DNA of 64,000 bases from Paenibacillus hunanensis. GTDB taxonomy: Bacteria > Bacillota > Bacilli > Paenibacillales > Paenibacillaceae. The notes below the pieces were generated by a model. That model worked only from the letters and a program-made list of their open reading frames with translations. It made no database searches and was not told the DNA's origin. The stretch lies in contig NZ_BMMB01000007.1 in the NCBI RefSeq assembly GCF_014645615.1, positions 1 through 64,000 on the forward strand. Reading direction: 5' to 3'. Both the position numbers and the translations under genes were made by a program. Below are positions 36,301-42,650 of this stretch, piece by piece (positions within the stretch are counted from its first letter, which is position 1; every line of letters begins with the position of its first letter).

Positions 36301-36467
36301 TGGTTCAGAACGCTCAAGCGGATCAATGGTATAGCGGTATCCCGCAGACAGCTCAAGTACCGACGTTGATGATCGGCTTAGCAGGGATTGGTTATCAATT
36401 ATTACGAACGGTTGATCCTTATCGTGTTCCATCCATACTCACGCTACAATTACCTCATTTATTATAA
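33306..36467 (+). CDS. lanM: Class II lanthipeptide synthetase LanM
   Basis: This 1053-residue bifunctional enzyme dehydrates Ser/Thr and then cyclises Cys onto them in the precursor peptide. The N-terminal kinase-like dehydratase domain (DUF4135) shows KVVYKPKPLQ and the catalytic segment GSDMHAENV (Asp348, His350, Asn353) with Asp365 in YFVDLES. The C-terminal LanC-like cyclase domain (from about 690) shows SHGNAGIAWAL (His857), WCHGAPGIG (Cys921) and CLCHGSMGN (Cys966-His967), the expected zinc ligands and acid. Length is normal for LanM. The ATG at 33306 has AAAGGGGAG upstream. Its substrates are almost certainly the two identical peptides at 39587 and 39842. The gene is AT-rich compared with its flanks. 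Confidence 0.96.
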   Translation: MTLLDICKLKTATYLQERVITEPLSTTNEALEQWTEYIQLPVQYRYAFLESYSKSEQEFNSLTDHLAPDIELTDQQQWIDDLQQLMCNFDANESVLYAVKGHIPTDHPYLCFTYPFLHWMQQIIDADLPQTAKVDQQAVVSSILEATLQTVLKLSVKVLTIEINKLSTHSLLTGNTPEARYQNFCSKLQQRQYFTQLVYEYPTMFRMIIEESIQQKNFLLEAVDHLISDFNQIQERFGVLGALTTIEMNKGDSHCGKKTVLICGFEHGKVVYKPKPLQVNIHVNQIIEYMNNQGLEYAIQPLPVIAYEDYGWQAYIEQVSSTSEAEIEQLYYKVGVYICLLHVLMGSDMHAENVIMSGNNPYFVDLESSFQGYDSQDLQEETAYKKVLYTIKDSVIRTCLLPAKLDKQSNLDVSGLTGAGDKTIAKGKFAFEHNYTDQIKLVRTSYTTTYKKNIPLLNGIRVNPRQYVASIVKGFEKAYQIITEHKSDFIGQHGWIRSFAKDKVRTIVRNTSDYSTLLNASTNPNYLIDALYRNRLFDRMWAISSRNHRLLPIIPAEIYDLLHMDIPYFYSYVNHTSIYDSRDNEYEFFHQETLLDRVIQRIEAMDEQHNDLSFQVQMIQTALATPIKKWDLKQYKKDYRSYDHLEQKPASYFIEEAIRIADQLITLSTTTTDFADISWANISIGNDEQWIMNPLDNSLYEGLLGNALFFATIYQMTEQARYLDVVEKILVAVDLDKMLYNKPQSLSAFTGEASYAYSYYYLGLLLQRQDLKEQGIQHILHCGKQIAEDDQYDLMAGCAGTLLVALQIYQDCVQDEVLSIAIQCGEHLIKHAIPINDHSIGWQNAIGNGSVLTGMSHGNAGIAWALAELYEETRMETFRHYAIQALAYEREMYSPEENNWFDLRNRQNRIQKNFPEPVNWCHGAPGIGMSRIKVINIMDDQQTRIEIERAIEKTLEEGLGGSDCLCHGSMGNIDLLLLSAQHLGQTEHFDIAQRIVGDLVQNAQADQWYSGIPQTAQVPTLMIGLAGIGYQLLRTVDPYRVPSILTLQLPHLL

Positions 36468-36515
36468 CTATCCCTATATACAGGCACTTATTTCAAATGT
36501 AAAGGAGAATAGACT

Positions 36516-37280
36516 ATGACAAACGATGCTGTACTGATCGCCAAAAATATTGTCAAATCTTATGATCATGTCAAAGCGCTAAATGAGATATCACTTGATG
36601 TTCAAAAAGGAGAATTTGTAGGTATTATGGGTTCCTCTGGCTCAGGGAAAACAACCTTATTAAATGTATTATCTACAATTGATCATATTTCAGCTGGCGA
36701 AATCTTTATCAATGGAATCGAGATCAGCCGATTAAATGATAATCAAACCAGTGATTTTCGCAAAGACTACCTGGGATTTATTTTTCAGGAATATCTGTTA
36801 TTAGATAGCTTAACGATTCAAGAAAATATAGCTGTACCCTTAACATTACTCAAAAAAAAGCCGACTGAAATTGAAGCTTCTATTAGAGCATTAGCCAAGC
36901 GTTTTGGTATCGAAAATCAGTTGCACAAGTATCCAAATGAATTATCCGGTGGACAACGTCAACGAGCCGCCGCCGCCAGAGCAATGATCAAAAATCCAAG
37001 CATTTTATTTGCAGACGAGCCAACAGGTGCGCTTGACTCTAATTCTGCTCAGGAACTGTTAGAGAAGCTGAAAGAAATTAATGAAGAGTTACACACTACG
37101 ATTCTGATGGTCACTCATGATGCCTATTCAGCAAGCTATGCAAACCGAATTATTATTTTAAAAGATGGTCAAACGATCAAGCAATTACACAAAGCTCAAA
37201 AAAGCCGCCAAACGTTTTTTGAAGAGATATTAGAAGAAATTGCGGTTCTTTCCAATCGAACGCTTGCAACCAGTATGTAA
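36516..37280 (+). CDS. ABC transporter ATP-binding protein, BceA/MacB-like
   Basis: This 254-residue ATPase shows Walker A GSSGSGKTTLL (from residue 39), Q-loop FIFQEYLLLDSL, signature LSGGQRQR, Walker B ILFADEPTGALDS and H-loop MVTHD. It belongs to the family that pairs with FtsX/BceB-like permeases. TAAAGGAG precedes the ATG at 36516, 48 bases after lanM. In Bacillales, BceAB-type transporters give resistance to peptide antibiotics, including lantibiotics, so self-protection is the likely role; peptide export is the alternative because the cluster has no LanT. Confidence 0.95.
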   Translation: MTNDAVLIAKNIVKSYDHVKALNEISLDVQKGEFVGIMGSSGSGKTTLLNVLSTIDHISAGEIFINGIEISRLNDNQTSDFRKDYLGFIFQEYLLLDSLTIQENIAVPLTLLKKKPTEIEASIRALAKRFGIENQLHKYPNELSGGQRQRAAAARAMIKNPSILFADEPTGALDSNSAQELLEKLKEINEELHTTILMVTHDAYSASYANRIIILKDGQTIKQLHKAQKSRQTFFEEILEEIAVLSNRTLATSM

Positions 37281-37315
37281 GCATAGAATAAAGAACCATT
37301 AAAGGAGGTCTATAT

Positions 37316-39361
37316 GTGAGTTTGTTCCGTATTGTACAAAAGAATTTGAAAAAAAATCTATCTTTTTATTCTTTATACCTGGGTTCAGTTGCTTTTGTAC
37401 TGATGATTTTCTATTTTTCTATTTCTTTTGGCAGCAATGATCTGATCGTGTCGCGCTTGATGGGGGATAATAAGCTACAAGCGATGATTAAAGTCGTATT
37501 ACCTCTACTGATGGCTTTTGTATTGTTTTATATGTCCTACTCAAACACGTTTTTTATGAAGCGAAGAATGAAAGAATTAAGTATTTATGCATTGCTCGGT
37601 TTTAATAAACATAAAGTGATTTTGATTTTAGGCCTAGAAAATATTTTCATTTGTTTGCTGGCACTTGGTATTGGCATTATTGTCGGTGGTATTGTGTATA
37701 TCGTATTGATTCAGATCGTGGTAGAGTGGCTTGGTGTTTCTCTGGAACCGTCCAGTATTGTATGGTTCAACAGTGATGCAGCACTGATTACCGTTTCTTT
37801 TGTTGTGCTGGCATTAATCGTTTTATTATTTTCCAATTATCGATTTATTCGTAAGCATACATTACTTGATCTGGTCAAAGTCGAGGGCACACGTGAGAAA
37901 CCGATTCAACTTAAATTATGGAAAGCGATTGTTGGGTTTGTGTCTCTGGTCGCTGGTTATATGCTGGCACTCGATATTAAAAGAGGAGCCGATTCTTTAT
38001 GGGTGACGGTTGGATTCGCTCCTCTATCCATGCTCACATTTATCCTGATTGTTGTTGGAACGATTCTGTCGATTCATTCCTTTTTACCGTATGCTTTGAA
38101 CAAAATAAAAGCCGCTAAACATTCCTTTTATCGGAATACGATGATTATCACTATTCCTCAATTTGTACAACGGATTACTAGCAATGCTAGAACACTAATT
38201 GTATCTACGTTGATCTCTGCGACAGCATTAGGATTATTAGGTGCTGGAGTGATTACATTTTATTATCCGGTCAAAGCAATCGAACGTACTAATCCGGCTG
38301 CGTTTGAATTTCCGGTACAAGACGAAGGATTAACTCAGAAAGCTTTAAATATTGTGAAGCAGAATGTTGGTGCAGATGGTATACAATCCAAGCAGACGAC
38401 TATACTGGAAGTAGAATCATCTTCAAAAAATCTACCGTTTGAGTATAGTGCTAAAGAAAAAGCTGGTTTTGATCTGATCTCAGCATCTGATTATCAAAGC
38501 TCATTAGCCTTGCAAGGCGATGCTCAGAATAGGAATGATCTAACAGGTAATCAAGCGATTTTTATCAAATACAATCAAAATAATGTAGATGAACGTGGCA
38601 AAGTCTATACATTAAAGCTTCCACAAAGCCAATCAATAGATATAGACGTTGCGAATACAACACTTGAAAATACAATCTCTTTTGCCAATAGTGTAGGTAC
38701 ATTAGTCGTACCGGATGCTCTATATCAGCAGATTCAAGCAACAGGAGTACCTTCGCGTCAGATTATGAGCATTTATGGTGAGGGATTGCGTAATAATTCG
38801 GTGGTTCATGCGCAGCTAAGCCCGCTTTTTACAGACAATGTTTATTTTCAAAGTGCGATTGGAAAACGAACGACCTTTTTACAAGCGAATAGTTCATCTC
38901 TATTGATTAGTATTTTTGCAAGTACGATCTTTTTAATTTCGACAGGGAGTATTTTGTACTTTACTAATATTTCGAATACGTATTCCAAAATTAATGATTT
39001 TAGAATTTTAGAAAAGCTAGGATATCGTAAATCAAAAATCAAAAAAATCGTCAACTATCAAATTTTTATTACGCTGATTATTCCCTATATTTTGGGTAGT
39101 CTGCACAGCATTTTTGCATTAGAATGCTTCAAAACATTAATGCCTAACTTAATTGGAGATTCCAGTGCATTCTGGTTACCGGAGATTGTAGCGATTGGTA
39201 TATTTACAGTGATCTATGGAGTGTATTATCTGATCACTCAGTATTCATCGTATAAGGTTATTTGGGGTCGTAAAGTTAAGGTGGCGACTACAATGCAACC
39301 TCCGGATTCCAAACGGTACGTCTCTTCTTTCGCAAAACGTCGTGCACGTAGTTATAAATAA
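37316..39361 (+). CDS. ABC transporter permease, BceB-like (FtsX domains)
   Basis: This 681-residue permease has ten predicted helices with a large extracellular domain (about residues 310-525) between helices 7 and 8, the layout of BceB. One FtsX segment is near residues 60-160 (MKRRMKELSIYALLGFNKHK) and another at the C-terminus (NDFRILEKLGYRKSKIKK). The start is GTG at 37316, seven bases after AAAGGAGG; the ATG two bases before it is followed at once by TGA. It forms a transporter with the ATPase 35 bases upstream. The large extracellular domain in this family senses or binds the peptide. Confidence 0.93.
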   Translation: MSLFRIVQKNLKKNLSFYSLYLGSVAFVLMIFYFSISFGSNDLIVSRLMGDNKLQAMIKVVLPLLMAFVLFYMSYSNTFFMKRRMKELSIYALLGFNKHKVILILGLENIFICLLALGIGIIVGGIVYIVLIQIVVEWLGVSLEPSSIVWFNSDAALITVSFVVLALIVLLFSNYRFIRKHTLLDLVKVEGTREKPIQLKLWKAIVGFVSLVAGYMLALDIKRGADSLWVTVGFAPLSMLTFILIVVGTILSIHSFLPYALNKIKAAKHSFYRNTMIITIPQFVQRITSNARTLIVSTLISATALGLLGAGVITFYYPVKAIERTNPAAFEFPVQDEGLTQKALNIVKQNVGADGIQSKQTTILEVESSSKNLPFEYSAKEKAGFDLISASDYQSSLALQGDAQNRNDLTGNQAIFIKYNQNNVDERGKVYTLKLPQSQSIDIDVANTTLENTISFANSVGTLVVPDALYQQIQATGVPSRQIMSIYGEGLRNNSVVHAQLSPLFTDNVYFQSAIGKRTTFLQANSSSLLISIFASTIFLISTGSILYFTNISNTYSKINDFRILEKLGYRKSKIKKIVNYQIFITLIIPYILGSLHSIFALECFKTLMPNLIGDSSAFWLPEIVAIGIFTVIYGVYYLITQYSSYKVIWGRKVKVATTMQPPDSKRYVSSFAKRRARSYK

Positions 39362-39404
39362 TATAGTGTTGACACCGTTAATTGCATTACGCAATCACTA
39401 TAGA

Positions 39405-39438
39405 AAAGAAATACACCGACCAGGTGTGTTTCTTTTTT
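39405..39438 (+). terminator. Intrinsic terminator after the permease
   Basis: AAGAAATACACC pairs with GGTGTGTTTCTT, followed by T. It separates the lanM-ABC unit from the precursor genes. Confidence 0.9.
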
Positions 39439-39586
39439 ATTTGGATACATGCTCTCGGTCTGATTGATTATTTTCGCATAAAACAATAAAATTGCGCTTT
39501 TTACTCACTCCAAAATATGTAATTATTGCTATTTTTAGTGTGTAGTTATTGATGGCTACAAATGATGCAGGGAGGAGGCGTGCTAT
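39439..39586 (+). promoter_or_regulatory. Probable promoter region of the precursor genes
   Basis: An AT-rich 148-base stretch between a terminator and the first precursor gene. It must carry the precursor promoter, but I see no consensus -35/-10 pair; TTGCGC at 39492-39497 is the best upstream element. This would fit control by the response regulator encoded downstream. Confidence 0.45.
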
Positions 39587-39724
39587 ATGAAAGAATTATG
39601 TGTAGATTTGTCGGCGGTGGAAGATATTACAGAAGCTGAGTTACAAGCAGCGGTAGCTCCAGGCGATGGATGGATTACAACTTTGACAGACGATTGCCCG
39701 AACTCCATTATTGTGTGCTGCTAA
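39587..39724 (+). CDS. lanA1: Class II lanthipeptide precursor, copy 1
   Basis: This 45-residue peptide is the likely LanM substrate. GGGAGGAGG lies before the ATG at 39587. The acidic leader (residues 1 to about 25) contains Leu8, Ile14-Thr-Glu and the ELQAAVA helix typical of class II leaders. The core is GDGWITTLTDDCPNSIIVCC, close to salivaricin A (WIATITDDCPNSVFVCC) and containing the lipid II-binding TxTxDC motif. By analogy with lacticin 481, rings would form T32-C37, T34-C44 and S40-C45, with T31 possibly left as dehydrobutyrine. The leader has no GG or GA cleavage site and an unusual Cys5. The core has three Asp and no Lys or Arg. Confidence 0.93.
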   Translation: MKELCVDLSAVEDITEAELQAAVAPGDGWITTLTDDCPNSIIVCC

Positions 39725-39841
39725 TTTGATGTTGTCAGGCGAGGAAAGTGAAGGAACATAACAGTTTACTGCATACTTACACACTTAAAATCATTATGGA
39801 TCAAAGTAATTCACCAATACAATCTAAAGGAGTGTTCGAAT

Positions 39842-39979
39842 ATGAAAGAACTATGTGTAGATTTGTCGGCTGTTGAGGATATTACAGAAGCAGAATTACA
39901 AGCAGCAGTAGCTCCAGGTGATGGATGGATTACAACTTTGACAGATGATTGTCCTAACTCTATTATTGTGTGCTGTTAA
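39842..39979 (+). CDS. lanA2: Class II lanthipeptide precursor, copy 2
   Basis: The translated peptide is identical in all 45 residues to the one at 39587. The genes differ at 13 codons (4, 10, 11, 12, 17, 18, 22, 26, 35, 37, 38, 40, 45), each synonymous. TAAAGGAG precedes the ATG at 39842. The 117-base spacer between the copies has no terminator, so both are probably on one transcript that ends at 40007-40042. Two copies would raise precursor dose. The silent divergence shows that the duplication is not recent and that the protein sequence has been held constant. Confidence 0.93.
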   Translation: MKELCVDLSAVEDITEAELQAAVAPGDGWITTLTDDCPNSIIVCC

Positions 39980-40006
39980 ATGATCGCATAATAATATGGA
40001 ATATAG

Positions 40007-40042
40007 GGCCGATATCTAAGGATGTCGGCTTTACTTTTTTTT
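40007..40042 (+). terminator. Intrinsic terminator after the precursor genes
   Basis: GCCGATATC pairs with GATGTCGGC (one G-U) around TAAG, followed by a T-rich tract. It ends the precursor transcript before the kinase gene. Confidence 0.85.
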
Positions 40043-40110
40043 ACAGAAAAATGATATATTATACAGGAGGACTGTAAGCATTGATGACGTAGCACAGAAA
40101 GGTATTCTAT

Positions 40111-41691
40111 ATGCATGATAAATACATAAAGCAACAGGTATTCATCCTTTGTAACCAGACGTTAGTGATTAGCTTTTTATATTATCAATATATTCAGCAT
40201 TTGAATAGTGATCTCTCCGATATCATGTCGCTGGTTGTTATATCGATGGCTATTTATGTATTGTCTTATATTAAAATGACGAATTTGAATGGTAGTATGA
40301 TTTTAAATCAATTTGCTAATTTATTGTTATTATATTCCTGGCAAATTCTTTTGATGTTTGGAAAAGAGCCTTTTTTTTATACTATCGTGATTTTTTTAAA
40401 TGTGCTGGTGTCGTATACATTGTTGCGTTTCTTATTACGTTTTATTTTTCAAGATTCTGCTTATATCCACAAAAAGCAAGTGGATTGGATATTAAAAGTG
40501 CTTTCCTTATTAACATTAATCTCGATTTATAGTAAGCACTTGTATTCGATTATGTTTTTCTGGCAATGGGTCATTAGTGGAATTTTAATTATTATTACCG
40601 TGTTTAAAAACAAAAAGCGAATTCAATTTTTTCTTAATAAACAATCGAAAAGTCTAACGTATGCGCTGATGATTACGGCGATTCCTTTTGGAGCTTATAT
40701 TTTATTTGTAGATAAAGGGAAAAATGTGTTTACCAATATGGTGTTCTATTTTATTTTTATTTTCCCGCTATATGCGGTCTACAGTATTGTGCAAAATAAT
40801 GTAAAAAAATCTATACAGCTTACCCAGCTCAGTACATTGAACAAATGGATATTAATGCTCGTATCCGTTGCAGGTGTGGGTATACTTGGGCAAATATTCA
40901 ACGTCGCTCCGTTGTTTTATATGATTGTTTTTCATTCGATTGTCTGGTTATTGATCTTTTATTATCTTTTATTGTACAAGCAGATCAAGCAGTCTTCTGA
41001 AATGGAGCAAGCTACACAGCAGAAGCAATACGATTCATATGTGAGTAGAGTGACACAGATTGCGAAAGAAGAACAGATTAAAAAAGAATTTTCCGATTAC
41101 TTGCACGATGAGATATTACAAGATTTATTAGCTGTCAAAAATATGATGAACAAATCCAACAAAGCAGAAGTGCAGCAGATGATTACTGAAACATTAACTC
41201 GATTGAACACGTCGATTCGCAATCAGATGCAGGAATATCATCCTACTTTATTAAGCTCATTAACACTCAAGCAAAATTACGAGAACCTGTTGCAAATCAT
41301 CAAAAAAAACTATGCCAATAAACAAATAACGGTTTCATTCACTTGTAAAGAGGATCTATTTTTAGTCGAGCCGTATCATTTTATTATGTATCGTCTGATC
41401 AAAGAACTTACAACCAATGCTTTCAAGCATTCACAGGGAAGTCAGATATGGATCAAATTAACCCAGCATATGGAGCGGATTCAGTTAACTGTTGAAGATG
41501 ATGGAATAGGTCTCGATCCTACTGAATATAAGCATAAGCAGGGGCATCGCGGACTCTATTCGATTCAAGAACAGATTGCATTATTAGAAGGAACGATGAG
41601 CTTTAGTATACGCAAGCCGCATGGATTGAGTATTCAAATCGTACTCCCAATGAAAGGAGAACAATCGTATGAATATTTTATTAATCGATGA
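40111..41691 (+). CDS. Polytopic sensor histidine kinase, ComP-like (HisKA_3)
   Basis: This 526-residue kinase has about nine membrane helices in residues 1-300 with no large extracellular domain, then a HisKA_3 dimerisation domain with phospho-acceptor His332 (SDYLHDEILQDLL), and a HATPase_c domain (N box LIKELTTNAFKHSQGS, G1 DDGIGLDP, G2 GHRGLYSIQ). The layout is that of ComP, which senses a secreted modified peptide. AGAAAGG precedes the ATG at 40111; a stronger AGGAGG further up serves only ATG-ACG-TAG. Its stop overlaps the response regulator by 23 bases. The gene is very AT-rich. It probably senses the lanthipeptide or cell-envelope stress and controls the cluster. Confidence 0.9.
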   Translation: MHDKYIKQQVFILCNQTLVISFLYYQYIQHLNSDLSDIMSLVVISMAIYVLSYIKMTNLNGSMILNQFANLLLLYSWQILLMFGKEPFFYTIVIFLNVLVSYTLLRFLLRFIFQDSAYIHKKQVDWILKVLSLLTLISIYSKHLYSIMFFWQWVISGILIIITVFKNKKRIQFFLNKQSKSLTYALMITAIPFGAYILFVDKGKNVFTNMVFYFIFIFPLYAVYSIVQNNVKKSIQLTQLSTLNKWILMLVSVAGVGILGQIFNVAPLFYMIVFHSIVWLLIFYYLLLYKQIKQSSEMEQATQQKQYDSYVSRVTQIAKEEQIKKEFSDYLHDEILQDLLAVKNMMNKSNKAEVQQMITETLTRLNTSIRNQMQEYHPTLLSSLTLKQNYENLLQIIKKNYANKQITVSFTCKEDLFLVEPYHFIMYRLIKELTTNAFKHSQGSQIWIKLTQHMERIQLTVEDDGIGLDPTEYKHKQGHRGLYSIQEQIALLEGTMSFSIRKPHGLSIQIVLPMKGEQSYEYFINR

Positions 41692-42277
41692 TCATGTATT
41701 ATTTGCTAAAAGCTTGGAGATTGCTTTTGAAGATTATACTGAAGTGAGTAGCTTTCGATCTGTGCAGGAAGTGGAAGAAGTCATAAAAAGGATAGAGGAA
41801 AAGCGACCGGATATTTTATTAGTCGATATTAATTTGAGTAATATTAGTGAAGAAGATGGCTTAATTGTAGCTCAAACGATATCTAATACTTATCCTGATT
41901 TAAATATTGTGATATTGACAGGATTCGATCTTCCAGTCTATCGTTATGAAGCCAAAAAAGTAGGGGCACGCGGATTTATCAACAAAAATGTATCTCCAGA
42001 TCAGTTGTTACATATCCTGCTTCAGATTCATGCAGGTTGTACGTATTTTCCAGATGAAGAAGAAGAGATTGAACAGCTTACCGAGCAGGAGACTAAAATT
42101 TTGCAGATGTTAAGTGATGGGTATAAACGAGAGGATGTAGCCGATCATCTGTTTATTAGTAAACGAACGGTGTCTAACCATATTCAACATATTTTCGATA
42201 AATTGCATGTTAATTCCGCATTAGAAGCGGTAACCAAAGGTCTCAAATTAGGTTATATCAAAGCATATAAACCATGA
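41669..42277 (+). CDS. LuxR/NarL family response regulator
   Basis: This 202-residue regulator has a receiver domain (acidic pair in LLIDDH, phospho-acceptor Asp53 in LLVDINLS, Thr in ILTG, Lys in FINKN) and a C-terminal LuxR helix-turn-helix (LTEQETKILQMLSDGY, ISKRTVSNHIQHIFDKL). Its start lies inside the kinase gene (23-base overlap), so the two are translationally coupled and form a ComP/ComA-like two-component system. The most likely targets are the precursor and lanM promoters, neither of which has a consensus -35. Confidence 0.93.
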   Translation: MNILLIDDHVLFAKSLEIAFEDYTEVSSFRSVQEVEEVIKRIEEKRPDILLVDINLSNISEEDGLIVAQTISNTYPDLNIVILTGFDLPVYRYEAKKVGARGFINKNVSPDQLLHILLQIHAGCTYFPDEEEEIEQLTEQETKILQMLSDGYKREDVADHLFISKRTVSNHIQHIFDKLHVNSALEAVTKGLKLGYIKAYKP

Positions 42278-42650
42278 TGGTTATGCACAATCCGAAAATC
42301 TCGTATGTGATCAAAAAGGAGATACAGATGATTAGCAGCAGGTCAGTTGCCGTCACCGTATACATGTAGATTGCACTTTTTTGAGTATTTCACTTGTGCT
42401 TGAGGTAAGGATCAGCATGTTTCTTTTCGACACTTTCAAGTTAAATTTTCTTCCCACATTTACGCTGATCAGCAAAGTCTGCTTTCATTCTCAGCTTAAC
42501 GGCTTCCTGATTAAGTTTGTCGTTGTCATGATTGAAAATTCGCTCTTTTGAGCTATAAAAAAATCCCCTCTAGCTTCCAGTGTTGATCTCATGATATGAT
42601 GAGGTCTTTTTTCACTGTCTGCTTTGAGGGGATTTTACTATATACCCTGA
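42278..42650. other. Gap between the lanthipeptide cluster and cimA, with possible remnants
   Basis: A 13-codon frame at 42328-42369 has a perfect AAAAAGGAG site but a doubtful product (MISSRSVAVTVYM). On the minus strand 42390-42548 reads as protein-like sequence (KERIFNHDNDKLNQEAVKLR, then MKADFADQRKCGKKI) broken by one stop, then LESVEKKHADPYLKHK; this may be a decayed gene. Two nested hairpins follow: 42585-42612 (plus) and 42558-42636 (minus). Confidence 0.4.
42585..42612 (+). terminator. Plus-strand terminator at the right end of the lanthipeptide cluster
   Basis: GATCTCAT pairs with ATGAGGTC (one G-U) followed by six T. On the minus strand it is nested in a larger stem, AAAATCCCCTC with GAGGGGATTTT (42558-42636), which ends cimA transcription. 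Confidence 0.75.

Noticed and set aside
36516..39361. LanFEG-type immunity transporter
   Set aside because: The permease is one 681-residue FtsX/BceB-like protein with a large extracellular domain, not two small LanE/LanG permeases.
39361..39500. ComA-type boxes (TTGCATTACGCAA at 39382-39394 and TTGCGC at 39492)
   Set aside because: They resemble half or degenerate ComA sites, but one lies before the permease terminator and neither has the full TTGCGG-N4-CCGCAA form; too weak to call.
40068..40092. AGGAGG followed by ATG-ACG-TAG before the kinase
   Set aside because: A two-codon frame is too short to call; it may be a chance match or a minimal leader frame.
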